This document shows, piece after piece, positions 27,078-36,600 of a DNA stretch of 64,000 nt (position 1 is its first letter; each line of letters begins with the position of its first letter). The notes beneath the pieces are model-generated. The model worked only from the letters and a program-made list of their open reading frames with translations, made no database searches and was not told the origin of the DNA. The DNA comes from JAGVDM01 sp964642315 (GTDB lineage Bacteria > Patescibacteriota > Gracilibacteria > Peribacterales > Peribacteraceae), in the NCBI GenBank assembly GCA_964642315.1, contig CAZXOG010000001.1, forward strand, positions 62,001 through 126,000. Reading direction: 5' to 3'. Position numbers and translations under genes: made by a program.

Positions 27078-29843
27078 CTATTCGCTCACGGCTGACACTT
27101 TGCCATTTATTAGCCGGATTTTTATGGATCTATAATGAACATTACCTCCATTCGGTCTCCAGGCGCCTACAAATGGCATCTCACCCCCCCAGCCTTCAGG
27201 GTAGGATAACCTAGATTCATGCCCCTGGAATTGGGTTATTGCTCTGCCATTCACGCCAACAATCACTAGCCAGTTCCCATTTCCTAAGTCATTGACTCTT
27301 ATTTGTACTTTGTACACCTCGGGAAGTCTCTGTCGGAAATCAGCTGTTGATCCATTTTCGGAATATCGTTTTCCATCGATAGGGCCGATGCCAATTTTGT
27401 CCTCCGCGATGACTACTTCGGTTTTAGAATTACCCACTGGTATTCCTAAATTAACTCCGGCGACGCCATGTTTTTGCACTTCTACCTCGAGCTCATAGCT
27501 CCCGCTTATTTTGAGTGGAATATCTATCAGCATGCCATTGTAGCCTCCCGTTGTTTCTGCAGTTAGGCCTGCTGTGCCTATCCCCCATGCACCTTTCCTT
27601 GTATGTTTCTTCACATCAATAAATTGCATAACATCCACCCACTTCCCCTTCGGAAACACCTCAGCACTCTGCTGTGTTCCCGTTTGTTCCTTATTCCCGG
27701 CGACCCATCCCTCTCCGCCTGTCTTGCCATCCGGCTCAATGCCCTTTGCGCCTAAGCCCCCCAGGCTTGCGCCGATATCCAGCTTCAGCTTCCCCGTTGG
27801 GTTCTGCGCTTGTGCCTGAGCGAGCCAGTATGCAGCGCGCTGGTACCAGAGTTCCGGATGCTGTGCCACCGCGCCGGCAGCCATCCATGCCTGAGCACAG
27901 TCGTACATTTCCTGCGCGTTCTTCGGCCCGGTTTGATCAAGCTGCGCGGCTTTCTGCACATGAGGGTTGTTGCAGCCGCTCAAGTACCGGATTCCCTCTG
28001 CCCACCCGCCCCGGACGGTGACGACGTATACGCCCGCCTCGAATGCCGCTGCCGCATCCTTAGGCTGCATGGTGGCATCAAGACCCGTTTGGAACTGCGC
28101 GTGCTGGTCGGCGAGCTCGGTCATGCGGTGCTGCTCGGCCGTGATGAGCTGATTCAGCTCGCGGAGTGTCTGCATCTGTTGCGTGCGTTCCCGCGCATCG
28201 AAATCGGAGTAGCGAATGCCCTTGAGGTATGCGCGTGCCGTTTCGAGAACTCTTGCCGCGAGATCGTAGTCATCTGCCGCATATGCAGCTTGCACATCAC
28301 GCAGGAGCTGCCGGGCAACTGCCATCCGCGATGTCGGGGGTATGGCGGCCAGCGATGCATCTTTGTGCGTGGCAAACGCACTCGCCTTGAAACGGACCTT
28401 CCAGTGTGGCGTAAGATGCGGATCATCCATCATCTGCATCGCTCTATCGATGGTGACTGCATCGCCCTTTTCCGCTGCACGTCCCACGACAATCGCAAGC
28501 ATCGCTGTGCGGGCTGCCGCGTCCGGCTCGCCTTTCACTGCGGCGAGGATTTCCGCTGTTTTCACCGTCTGGTACTTGGTGCGCATGGTGGCGTGCAAGC
28601 TCGTTACCTTGGCGATAAAGGCGTTACCTTCTTGTTCGGCAGTCTGTTTCTCCAGGAGAATTCTCTCCTGCGCGGCTCGCACGGCGGGGTCCGAAGGCCC
28701 CTCGCCGATCAGTTCTGTAAGCTGCTTGGAGGAGAGTCTTGCGTACCGCCCGCGCAGCTCCTCTGTTTTGCGCTGAGTTTCCTCCTCAAGCCGTTTCTTT
28801 GCCTCTGCCTCCGGATCCGGGCCAATAACCGGCGCAACCGGGTTCGTGTTCATGGCAACTTCCGGCGGAGGCGGCTGCACCGGATCAGGCTTGGGGGGTT
28901 CCGGCGGAGCAGGCGTTTCTTCTTTCGGGAGCGGCTGCGGGGGCAGGGCTATCGATTCGTCCGGAATGGTGGGCTGCTGCGCGATCGGCAGCGTCTTCAG
29001 TTCATCCGGAGGGACTTGCCGCTTTGCGACGGGACGATTCTCTTTGCTCTCCGCGCCGCCCCCGCGCGCAGCAAACAGCGCATAGACACCGGCGCTCATC
29101 GCAATCACCCCGGCGCCAATTGCGCCGACAACCTGCACGGGTTTCCTTTGGAAGAAAGACTCCTTGCCACGTTCTTTCGTGTGCCTGCCGTTTGATCGGG
29201 GATTGGACCGTGCAGGGAGTTGGTCATCCAGGAAAGAAAGAGGCGCTTCCTGCCTCGGCGCGGAGATGATCGGAACAGTGGCGCCTCCGTTCCCATTCAG
29301 GGCTGCCGCAGGAGGCGGCGGTGGAATGGGGGGCCTCCCCGCTGTGGCACGCGGCTGAGGCCGTTTCGCTGGACCTTTGCCGCCATTCCCCGGCTTGGGG
29401 CCCATAGGGACCGCGGGGATCTGCTGAGGCATTCCTTGGTACCCGGGCATCACCTCCGGTGACGTCTGGAAGACTTTGTGCCGGATATCGCCGCCGCGGA
29501 TCTCGACTGCCTGGCCGAGCGTTGCATTGTAGGCCAGTCGCTTCTGATTGCTGAGGAGAGTGATGCGCGCCCGCGAAACTTCGTTGAGGAGCCGTTGGCA
29601 CTCTGCACTGTTCCGGCCGGTTTGAAATGTGCGCAGGTGCGCCATTCGCTGATCCGCGGCATTCTGGATCGCTCGCAAATCCTCTTCGGGAAGCTCCTGC
29701 AGCCCGATTGTCCTGCGAACGAAGGCATCCGAAAGCCCGAGCAGCTTATAGAGCGTGGGCGGCTGCTCACTCGGATCGATCTGGAGCCATTCGTAGTAGG
29801 GATCGAACGGCCCTTGCCTCGTGATGGCGTCAACCACGGCCAT
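27078..29843 (-). CDS. Large membrane protein with planctomycete-type J-like domain and lectin-like C-terminus
   Basis: 921 residues. Residues about 12-115 carry FDPYYEWLQIDPSEQPPTLY, AADQRMAHLRTFQTG and RLLNEVSRARITLL, a degenerate J-domain-like module I know mainly from Planctomycetota. A Pro-rich linker, one helix near residues 238-258 and a second Pro-rich stretch follow, then a long helical region with AAYWLAQAQAQNPTGKLKLDIG, and a beta-rich C-terminus resembling concanavalin/LamG or DUF1080 domains. Topology suggests a cytoplasmic N-terminus and an external C-terminal binding domain. It is a paralogue of 38808-41393. The last about 200 codons are AT-richer than the rest. Function unknown. 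Confidence 0.85.
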   Translation of the reverse strand: MAVVDAITRQGPFDPYYEWLQIDPSEQPPTLYKLLGLSDAFVRRTIGLQELPEEDLRAIQNAADQRMAHLRTFQTGRNSAECQRLLNEVSRARITLLSNQKRLAYNATLGQAVEIRGGDIRHKVFQTSPEVMPGYQGMPQQIPAVPMGPKPGNGGKGPAKRPQPRATAGRPPIPPPPPAAALNGNGGATVPIISAPRQEAPLSFLDDQLPARSNPRSNGRHTKERGKESFFQRKPVQVVGAIGAGVIAMSAGVYALFAARGGGAESKENRPVAKRQVPPDELKTLPIAQQPTIPDESIALPPQPLPKEETPAPPEPPKPDPVQPPPPEVAMNTNPVAPVIGPDPEAEAKKRLEEETQRKTEELRGRYARLSSKQLTELIGEGPSDPAVRAAQERILLEKQTAEQEGNAFIAKVTSLHATMRTKYQTVKTAEILAAVKGEPDAAARTAMLAIVVGRAAEKGDAVTIDRAMQMMDDPHLTPHWKVRFKASAFATHKDASLAAIPPTSRMAVARQLLRDVQAAYAADDYDLAARVLETARAYLKGIRYSDFDARERTQQMQTLRELNQLITAEQHRMTELADQHAQFQTGLDATMQPKDAAAAFEAGVYVVTVRGGWAEGIRYLSGCNNPHVQKAAQLDQTGPKNAQEMYDCAQAWMAAGAVAQHPELWYQRAAYWLAQAQAQNPTGKLKLDIGASLGGLGAKGIEPDGKTGGEGWVAGNKEQTGTQQSAEVFPKGKWVDVMQFIDVKKHTRKGAWGIGTAGLTAETTGGYNGMLIDIPLKISGSYELEVEVQKHGVAGVNLGIPVGNSKTEVVIAEDKIGIGPIDGKRYSENGSTADFRQRLPEVYKVQIRVNDLGNGNWLVIVGVNGRAITQFQGHESRLSYPEGWGGEMPFVGAWRPNGGNVHYRSIKIRLINGKVSAVSE

Positions 29844-29860
29844 AGCTGAATGAAAACCTT

Positions 29861-29866
29861 ACTATA
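29861..29866 (-). promoter_or_regulatory. Possible -10 of the 29843 gene
   Basis: TATAGT on the minus strand, 17 nt before ATG 29843. A TTGACA is present upstream but only 13 nt away, so the pairing is uncertain. Confidence 0.3.
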
Positions 29867-30043
29867 CAAATGCCGATTTTGTCAAGTGCACTGGACATTT
29901 GGTTAGGAATTCTTAGTGCGGCAACTGTAAATGATGGTCTACATCAACTTGAGTTCACATGGGGAATTCTTCAATGAGAAGCCGAAAAACCAAGGCATAA
30001 CTTTTTTTTGGTCTTCAGTGTCGGCGTTCTTCAAAAACAGCCG

Positions 30044-31861
30044 CTAATTGTTGTATGTCGTGAACCGTGGGCATGTGTATTTTGCTTTAAAATCCTCGTA
30101 CCCAAGTTTCATGGGTAGCGTATTTCTGTTGCGTTCCAGGATATCGTCGCCGATGTTAGAAATTTGCAGGGATTGATCATCGAAAACGTACGTGTACTTC
30201 ACATCGTTGATCACGGATGACGCCGCAACCTGATTAAACGCCTGCACAAACATATGGCAGTCTTCGTAATCTTGGTCCGCGGTGAGTGATGCGAGGACCG
30301 AATCATGCTTTTTCAGCGTATCCGCGAAAGAATTTCTGTACTGTTGGCCACTGAGCAATTCGAAAATCGTCGCAAGAATATCGGTTTGGCTGTACCGCAG
30401 TTCCTTCACTTCTTTCCCGATGTCAAATTCCTCACTTCTGCCGCGCGGCGGAATGTACGCCAAGGGGATGACGTAGTTATCGGTTGTGAATCCGCGGGCA
30501 AAATCTTCGCTGCCGTTGATACCGACCGGATGGGAGTGATCGCCGAGAATGAACAGGTGGGAGGTATCGGCATATTGCCTCCGGAAGCGGTCGTAAAACC
30601 TCGCAACGCAGTGGTCCTGAACGAGCGCAGAGTTCAAGTATTTCTCAATGAAGTTCTGCGGTTCCGGGAATGCCCACACATTTTCGTATCCGTTTTTCGG
30701 ATCAAAATTTGCGTGATTGGAGCTCACAGTAATGTAGACGAGTGATTTCTTGTCAGAGAGGTTCTGGGTATCGAGGAAAGAGAATACGCGGTCGTAGTAC
30801 GTGCAATCGTCGTAGCCCCATTGATACCAGGGATCGCCTTCCTCCATGATGTCTTCCGAGTGGTAGTTCTCGAATCCGATATAGTGCATGAAATTTTTTG
30901 TGTCATAGAAATTGTCATCCCAATATGATTGGAAGAAATACGTGTCGTACCCGTCTTTGGAAAGAATTGCCGGGAGGCAGCTACTGCGCATGGTTTCTGA
31001 CCACGTGAAGCTGTTCACGAAATTATTCACAATACCGCAGAGAATTGTTTCCTGTGCGCGATGCGTTTGCATCGTATTCCCGAAGAATTGTGGGAAAAAC
31101 ACGCCATCTTTGGCTGCTCGCCTGAGTTCTGGCATGTAATCATCGTCGTACGCCTTTCCGTTTACGACGGCTTTGCCATCAAGAGCCAGGCCGTTCGTTG
31201 ATTCGAGTTGCAGGATGAACACGTTCTCTTTTGCATCTTGTGCCTCAAATTGCTCGTTGGAAGGAATGAACGCCGCATTCCCGTCTCCGGCGATCGATCG
31301 GGCATTTGCCGAGGAATACACAACGGCATCGAACGGCAGGAGCAACATGCTGCCCGTGAGCATCATGTAGAACACGAAGCCGGATTTGCCGATTGGCGCT
31401 CTTGCGGCGATATTGATAGGAAGGAGTTGCCTCCCAAACGTTCGGCGGAAGATGAAGTAATAACCAATAAACAGCAGTGCATGGAGTGCGATCAGCCCGA
31501 TTGACTGCATGATCCCAAGTACCGCAAAGAAAGTCGTCGTTGCCTCTCTCCATGTCCCGACGAAGAAATTCGGGTCGAAGGGGATGCCTGTGGAGACCCG
31601 GAACAGGATGAAGAATGTGAGCACAATGTAGTACAGAGCAGAAACCATGACATACAGGCGCAGCAACATGCCGCCGCCGACTTGCGCCAGTGCGTGCTGC
31701 GTGCCTGCGAAGAATACGAACACACAAAGGCAAGCAACGGAATACACGAGCGCATTCGAAAATGTTGCGCCTGCGATGCTCGTGAGAGTGGCAGCCGGCA
31801 TGGCCACAAAAATGATTATTGTCAGGAGAATCAGCAGCCGGTGTGACAGTTTTGTGTCCAT
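30044..31861 (-). CDS. LtaS/sulfatase-superfamily membrane phosphoglycerol transferase-like protein
   Basis: 605 residues. Five helices lie in the first 200 residues, then an extracytoplasmic alkaline-phosphatase/sulfatase-fold domain: LQLESTNG, a Thr in FFGNTMQTHRAQETILCGI at the nucleophile position, and ILGDHSHPVG near the C-terminus for metal binding. This architecture is that of lipoteichoic acid synthases and glycan phosphoglycerol or phosphoethanolamine transferases. It probably decorates a surface polymer. ATG 31861 is chosen because a strong promoter lies between it and the upstream GTG/ATG candidates. Confidence 0.82.
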   Translation of the reverse strand: MDTKLSHRLLILLTIIIFVAMPAATLTSIAGATFSNALVYSVACLCVFVFFAGTQHALAQVGGGMLLRLYVMVSALYYIVLTFFILFRVSTGIPFDPNFFVGTWREATTTFFAVLGIMQSIGLIALHALLFIGYYFIFRRTFGRQLLPINIAARAPIGKSGFVFYMMLTGSMLLLPFDAVVYSSANARSIAGDGNAAFIPSNEQFEAQDAKENVFILQLESTNGLALDGKAVVNGKAYDDDYMPELRRAAKDGVFFPQFFGNTMQTHRAQETILCGIVNNFVNSFTWSETMRSSCLPAILSKDGYDTYFFQSYWDDNFYDTKNFMHYIGFENYHSEDIMEEGDPWYQWGYDDCTYYDRVFSFLDTQNLSDKKSLVYITVSSNHANFDPKNGYENVWAFPEPQNFIEKYLNSALVQDHCVARFYDRFRRQYADTSHLFILGDHSHPVGINGSEDFARGFTTDNYVIPLAYIPPRGRSEEFDIGKEVKELRYSQTDILATIFELLSGQQYRNSFADTLKKHDSVLASLTADQDYEDCHMFVQAFNQVAASSVINDVKYTYVFDDQSLQISNIGDDILERNRNTLPMKLGYEDFKAKYTCPRFTTYNN

Positions 31862-31882
31862 GTGTGGATTTCTTTGAATGTA

Positions 31883-31911
31883 ATTATACAACAAAAAATA
31901 TATTTTGACAA
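31883..31911 (-). promoter_or_regulatory. Consensus promoter of the sulfatase-like gene
   Basis: Minus strand TTGTCA (31911-31906), 17 nt A/T-rich spacer, TATAAT (31888-31883). The predicted start of transcription is about 15 nt before ATG 31861. Confidence 0.7.
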
Positions 31912-31944
31912 CATTTCCCAATTCTGCAACAGACCCAAATGCGG

Positions 31945-31974
31945 TTGTACTTTTGTTTAAGCTATTTGCATACT
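31945..31974 (+). promoter_or_regulatory. Promoter of the 31983 GT2 gene
   Basis: TTGTAC (31945-31950), 18 nt, CATACT (31969-31974), then 8 nt to ATG 31983. It is divergent from the sulfatase promoter. Confidence 0.55.
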
Positions 31975-31982
31975 AGTGGCGT

Positions 31983-32672
31983 ATGCCCTTTAGCATCTCC
32001 ATCGCTTTGCCGTGCTACAACGAGGAGGCGAATATCGAGCGCACGGTTGAGGATCTGCTCTCCTGGTTTGAAGAAGATCAGATCGACGGCGAGATTGTGG
32101 CGGTGAACGACGGCTCGCGGGATAGAACAGGGGAGATCCTCGCACGGCTCGCGAAGGAGCATCCGCAGGTGAAGGTCGTGGTACACGAGAAGAACCGCGG
32201 TTACGGCAGTGCGGTGCGTTCCGGCATGGATGCGGGTACGAAGGAATGGATTGCCTTTATGGATAGCGACGGCCAGTTCAAGGCCAGGGACTTCCGCAAG
32301 CTCCTTCCGCTCGCCAAAGAGTATGCGATCGTCACCGGCCGGCGCCGCAAGCGGGCCGACCCGTTCATCCGCAAGCTCAATGCCAAGGGGTTCGCGTTTC
32401 TCAACCTCGCGATCCTCGGCATCTGGGTGCGGGATATCAACTGCGCCATGAAAATGTTCCGGCGGGATGTCTGGCAGAAGATCCGGCCGGAATTCGCCAC
32501 GGGTGCGCTCTTCAACGCCGAGACTTTCTACCGCGCGAAGCTGCACAAGATTCCGTGGCAGCAGGTGTTCGTGGAGCACTATCCGCGCGTCTACGGGCAG
32601 CAGACCGGCGCCAAGCTCTCCGTGATCTTCCGGATGTTCCGCGATCTCGTGCGCTTGCGGCTAAAAGGATGA
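31983..32672 (+). CDS. GT2-family glycosyltransferase (polyprenyl-phosphate sugar synthase-like)
   Basis: 229 residues. ALPCYNEEANIE, AVNDGSRDRT, NRGYGSAVRSGMDAG and DSDGQF are GT2 motifs close to dolichol-phosphate mannose/glucose synthases. No membrane helix is obvious, unlike the two other GT2 enzymes in the island. It likely makes a lipid-linked or directly glycan-linked sugar in the cytoplasm. Confidence 0.87.
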   Translation: MPFSISIALPCYNEEANIERTVEDLLSWFEEDQIDGEIVAVNDGSRDRTGEILARLAKEHPQVKVVVHEKNRGYGSAVRSGMDAGTKEWIAFMDSDGQFKARDFRKLLPLAKEYAIVTGRRRKRADPFIRKLNAKGFAFLNLAILGIWVRDINCAMKMFRRDVWQKIRPEFATGALFNAETFYRAKLHKIPWQQVFVEHYPRVYGQQTGAKLSVIFRMFRDLVRLRLKG

Positions 32673-32698
32673 TGGCCAGAGGGCGGACCTATCTGCGG

Positions 32699-32704
32699 TA
32701 TTAT
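32699..32704 (+). promoter_or_regulatory. -10 element before methyltransferase gene
   Basis: TATTAT, 10 nt before ATG 32715, in the short gap after the GT2 gene; no clear -35. Confidence 0.4.
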
Positions 32705-32714
32705 TCTCCCTGAG

Positions 32715-33380
32715 ATGGACAGCCCATTCGCTGAACACGGCAATATTGAGAATTCTCTTCGTTTTTTTCAGGGATTCAATGTGCCCAAAGATGCGAGAAT
32801 TCTAGATATAGGGACTCGGTATGGGACTCTGCTTGAGCAAATGCGATTAGCAGGATGGAGAAATTTGATGGGATTGGATACGGATGAGGAGGCGCTTAGA
32901 CAGGGTCGCGCTGTGTACAGGGGATTGGCTGCTCGTTTACATGCATATGATGGCAATATTCTCCCTTTGGGAGATATGACTGTGGATGTGGTAACCATGT
33001 TCGACGTTCTAGAACACATCCCAAATGTATCGGTGTATTTGCAGGAGGTTCGGCGAGTATTGCGGCCAGGGGGTCTTTATCTGTTTCAGACTCCGAATCG
33101 ATACGTGAACATTGTTTGGGAAATCCTACACCAGCGGTCGTTCACAAGATGGCGTTCCTACCATTGCTCATTACAAACATTATCTTCTCTGCATAGGCTC
33201 TTATCGGGTAGTGGTTTTTGCGAGGTGCGCATCGTGAAATATCCGATTGATACGTTGTACAATCGCGAAAGAATTCGCGCAGTTATTGGCCCGCTGGGCT
33301 TGTACATGCTCAGACTGGCCGCATCCGCACCGCTATGGATCTATCCGAATTTCTATGGATCTGCGAAGAGATCAACATAG
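32715..33380 (+). CDS. SAM-dependent methyltransferase (class I)
   Basis: 221 residues. ILDIGTRYGTLLEQM near residue 34 is the SAM loop, LMGLDTDEEAL the second acidic motif and DVLEHIPNVSVYLQEVRRVLRPGG the Methyltransf_11/23 signature. It probably methylates a glycan intermediate. About 280 nt of non-coding sequence follow, including a hairpin GCAGC/GCTGC near 33572-33596, before the next large gene. Confidence 0.83.
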   Translation: MDSPFAEHGNIENSLRFFQGFNVPKDARILDIGTRYGTLLEQMRLAGWRNLMGLDTDEEALRQGRAVYRGLAARLHAYDGNILPLGDMTVDVVTMFDVLEHIPNVSVYLQEVRRVLRPGGLYLFQTPNRYVNIVWEILHQRSFTRWRSYHCSLQTLSSLHRLLSGSGFCEVRIVKYPIDTLYNRERIRAVIGPLGLYMLRLAASAPLWIYPNFYGSAKRST

Positions 33381-33658
33381 AGCATGATCCCGCATCAGAG
33401 GCGTTCAACTCTTCATTTTTGCAGGCTACACAGAATTTGGCATGTATGTGGATCGATGTACTGTCTCTTTGTGGATTCTCTTGTATTTCACGAAAAAATG
33501 TGATGAATGCTCATCGCAGTTCCGCGAGTGGCCGGAACAGCAAAAATGGTGAGTACAAGCGGCATTTGTAGCAGCCGGATTTTCTTGCTGCGGTAATCAA
33601 ATTCATCTTACGGAGGGTCTCCAGTGCAATCGGGGGCGTTTGCATTCCCCTTTTTGCC

Positions 33659-36600
33659 ATGCCGATCACATTGAAGCGACTTGGGATCGATGAGTGCGAG
33701 GAGCGATTGCTTTGTGCAGGTGACACGGCTGATGCCGTAGGTCCATCTCCTGCCGCGGAAGTCTCCTCTCTTCAGTGGGAGACACAGGTGTGCGTGCAAG
33801 AGGCATTCACCGCCTCGAATCTCGATAGCGCGCTGTGGAGTGCGGATCTGAGTGCCGATCCCAACGCAACAGTGCGCATAGAGAACGGCAAAGCGCTCGT
33901 CGGAGGCCAGGGCGTGCTCCTCAGCAAAGGCGAGTACGCGCCATCGGCGGAGTCGCCGATGCGGGTGAGCGGCCAGGCAACGCTCACGACGAACTACAAC
34001 TGGTTCCGCATGTTCCTCCGCGGCGGGCCGGAAGGGGATGGCATTCGGTGCGTGCTCTCCGGTTACGGGCAGCTCTACCTTGTGGAGATGAACGGCGGCA
34101 TACAAGCTATTCTCGCCGAAGCGGCATGGCAGGTGGGCACGGGCCGGGAATACTTATTCGAGGTGGAGGACGACGGGAACGCCGTGCGCTTCACCGTCAC
34201 TGAGGCCGGCACCGGTCGCACGGTGACACTCGCGGGGAACTCTGGGGCGCACGGCATGCAGCAGCTCGTTGGATTCCAGGGCAAGTACGGTGTCCTCCTC
34301 GACAATCTGCGGGTCGCACGATCCGTTCTCATGCCGGATCCCGCCGTCGCCGCGGCGCACGATGCGGTGTTCGCGGAATCCGTCACCGATCCCGTTGCGG
34401 ATGCAGCGATCGCGGACGAAGAGGCTGAGCCTCCTGCCAACGAGGATACAGAAGCTGCCATCTCGATGATTGTCCGTGCGCAGGATTCCTTCTCCGAATC
34501 GACGCTAAATCCTGCGCTCTGGAAAACAGATACGACGGCGGAGCAGTCCTCTGTCGGCGCACAGGGGGGCCGGGCGAGGCTCAATAGATTGGGCGAGCTC
34601 GTTACCCGCGATACCTTCGAGCCGTCCCCCGGGCATCCGCTCCAGTTAAGCGGCATCGTAACGCTTGCGGATCCCTACAATTACCAGCAGATCTTCCTGC
34701 GTACCGACGATCCAAATACCGGGATCGCCTGCAATATTTCCGGGTACGGGTACCTCTACATCGTCGAGTACTCGCAGGGGCAGTCCACGGTACTCGCGGA
34801 GCAGCAGTGGAGCGTTGCGGTTGGGCAGCAGTACCGGTTTTCCATTCAGGATGACGGCGAGCGTATCGATCTCACCGTCACCGAAATCGCCACCGAGCGC
34901 ACGGCGGCGCTCACGGGGCGGAGCACGGTCACGGGTGAGAATCCGCGGATCATGTTCCGCGGAAAGTACACGACGGAACTCGATGACATTCGCATCGAGC
35001 AGGGGATTCCTGCGCAGGAATCACAGGCGCTCGCCGCCGCCGCGCAGCGCGAGACATTCCTCCAGCCGGGACTCGCCATCGTCGAGTGCCGGGGACCGAA
35101 TGCCGTCCTCCGGTTCAGCTCGCCGTACGACGCGAGCCGTATCGAGATCGATGGCGGCGGCATACTTTCCGTTTCGGTCGTCACGCACGAAGGGGGGACC
35201 GCGGGCACGCTCACGAGCGTGACGATCCGGGCGGAGAACAGGGCGGGGGAGTACGCCATCCGGCTCGTGGAGCCGATGACGGGGAGGGTTCTCCAGAGCC
35301 TGCCCGTGCGGTGGGATTGCACGAGTCTCATACCCTTGCATTCCGAGGATGTGTGGACCGCAGAGGACTACGTGGCGGAGCTCGGCGCGAGGCAGCTCGT
35401 CCCGGCGATAACTGGCGATCTTGCCGAGGACGTCCGGCGCGAAGTGCAGCTTGAAGCGCTCTATGTGCTTGCAGAGCAGAAGATGGCGGCGGAACGCAGC
35501 ACGCTGCAGGCGGTTGCGAGCTTCCACATCGAAAACAGCGTCGTGCGTGCCAACCTCACGAGCGATCTCCTGGTTCAGAGCGGCTTGTTCCTCCCTCTCA
35601 CGCGGGCCGAACAGCTCTTCTACGAACGGAACCCTCAATACCTTCCGGGGAACCTGCAACGGACGATCGATCACGAGTGGCAGGCGAGCCCCGGTTTTTC
35701 ACGAGGGCAAATCCAGGACCGCATTATCTCGCGTCTGCAGGACCTGCTTGCGCGGGTTGCGCGCGGCGCGAATGCCTACAACAGCGATCTGCAGAACATC
35801 ATCTTCCCCGCAGCACTGCAGGTGATGGAGGGCGTCCGCCGCGGTGAACCGGAAGCGCCGCTGCGCGCGGCATTCGAGGCGACGCTCCGCTGTCTTTCCA
35901 ACGTGCGGACCGCCGAACTCTGCTCGCTCACAGGATTCAAAATTCCTTCGGAGGGCACAATTTTGGTTGCCGCGCGGACAGCGCTCTTCTCCGCCTGCCA
36001 GACCGTGGCGTACTACCAGGGCGAAGACAGCCGCATGCAGATGGAAGCGCAGCGCGAGTACGAGCGCGATCTGCAGGCGCAGTGGGTGGTTGCCCTGGAG
36101 GATTCCGAACGCTTGGCGCGCGGAGGCATGGAAGGGGAACGTGTGCCGCGCGACGTGGCGCTCAGGAACCAGCAAATATGGATCGCGCACATGGATGCCG
36201 TGCGCGCGGGGCAGAGGATTGCCGATGCTGCGGTGCAGCAGAATAGGTCGCAGCAGCGCGCCACGCGCCTCGTTGCTGCCGCGCTTGAGGCGCAGGCTGA
36301 CCGGCATGCACAAGTGGCACTCGCGGCAGCGGGGGAGACGAATATCCAGCGTGATCGGCAGGAAGTGGTAGACGCACTCTACGTGGCGCTCACGCCGGAG
36401 CTCGCTCGAACGGTTGATGCCGAAGTGCTCCGGATTCACGCAGAGCATCCGGATGACCCCGATACGGCCGCGGTCCTCAGCGAACAGTATGTCCTTACGC
36501 AGGCGAGGGATCTCTACCTCGGCGCGGAACTCGGCGGCATGGCTGAGGATCTTGGGTACGGCGTGCAGGCGAACATCCAGACAGTCGCCGGGAGGATTTT

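Noticed and set aside
33335..33659. Small frame (33335-33571) after the methyltransferase
   Set aside because: It overlaps the methyltransferase end, has no promoter or protein-like pattern, and the region looks intergenic with a small hairpin.
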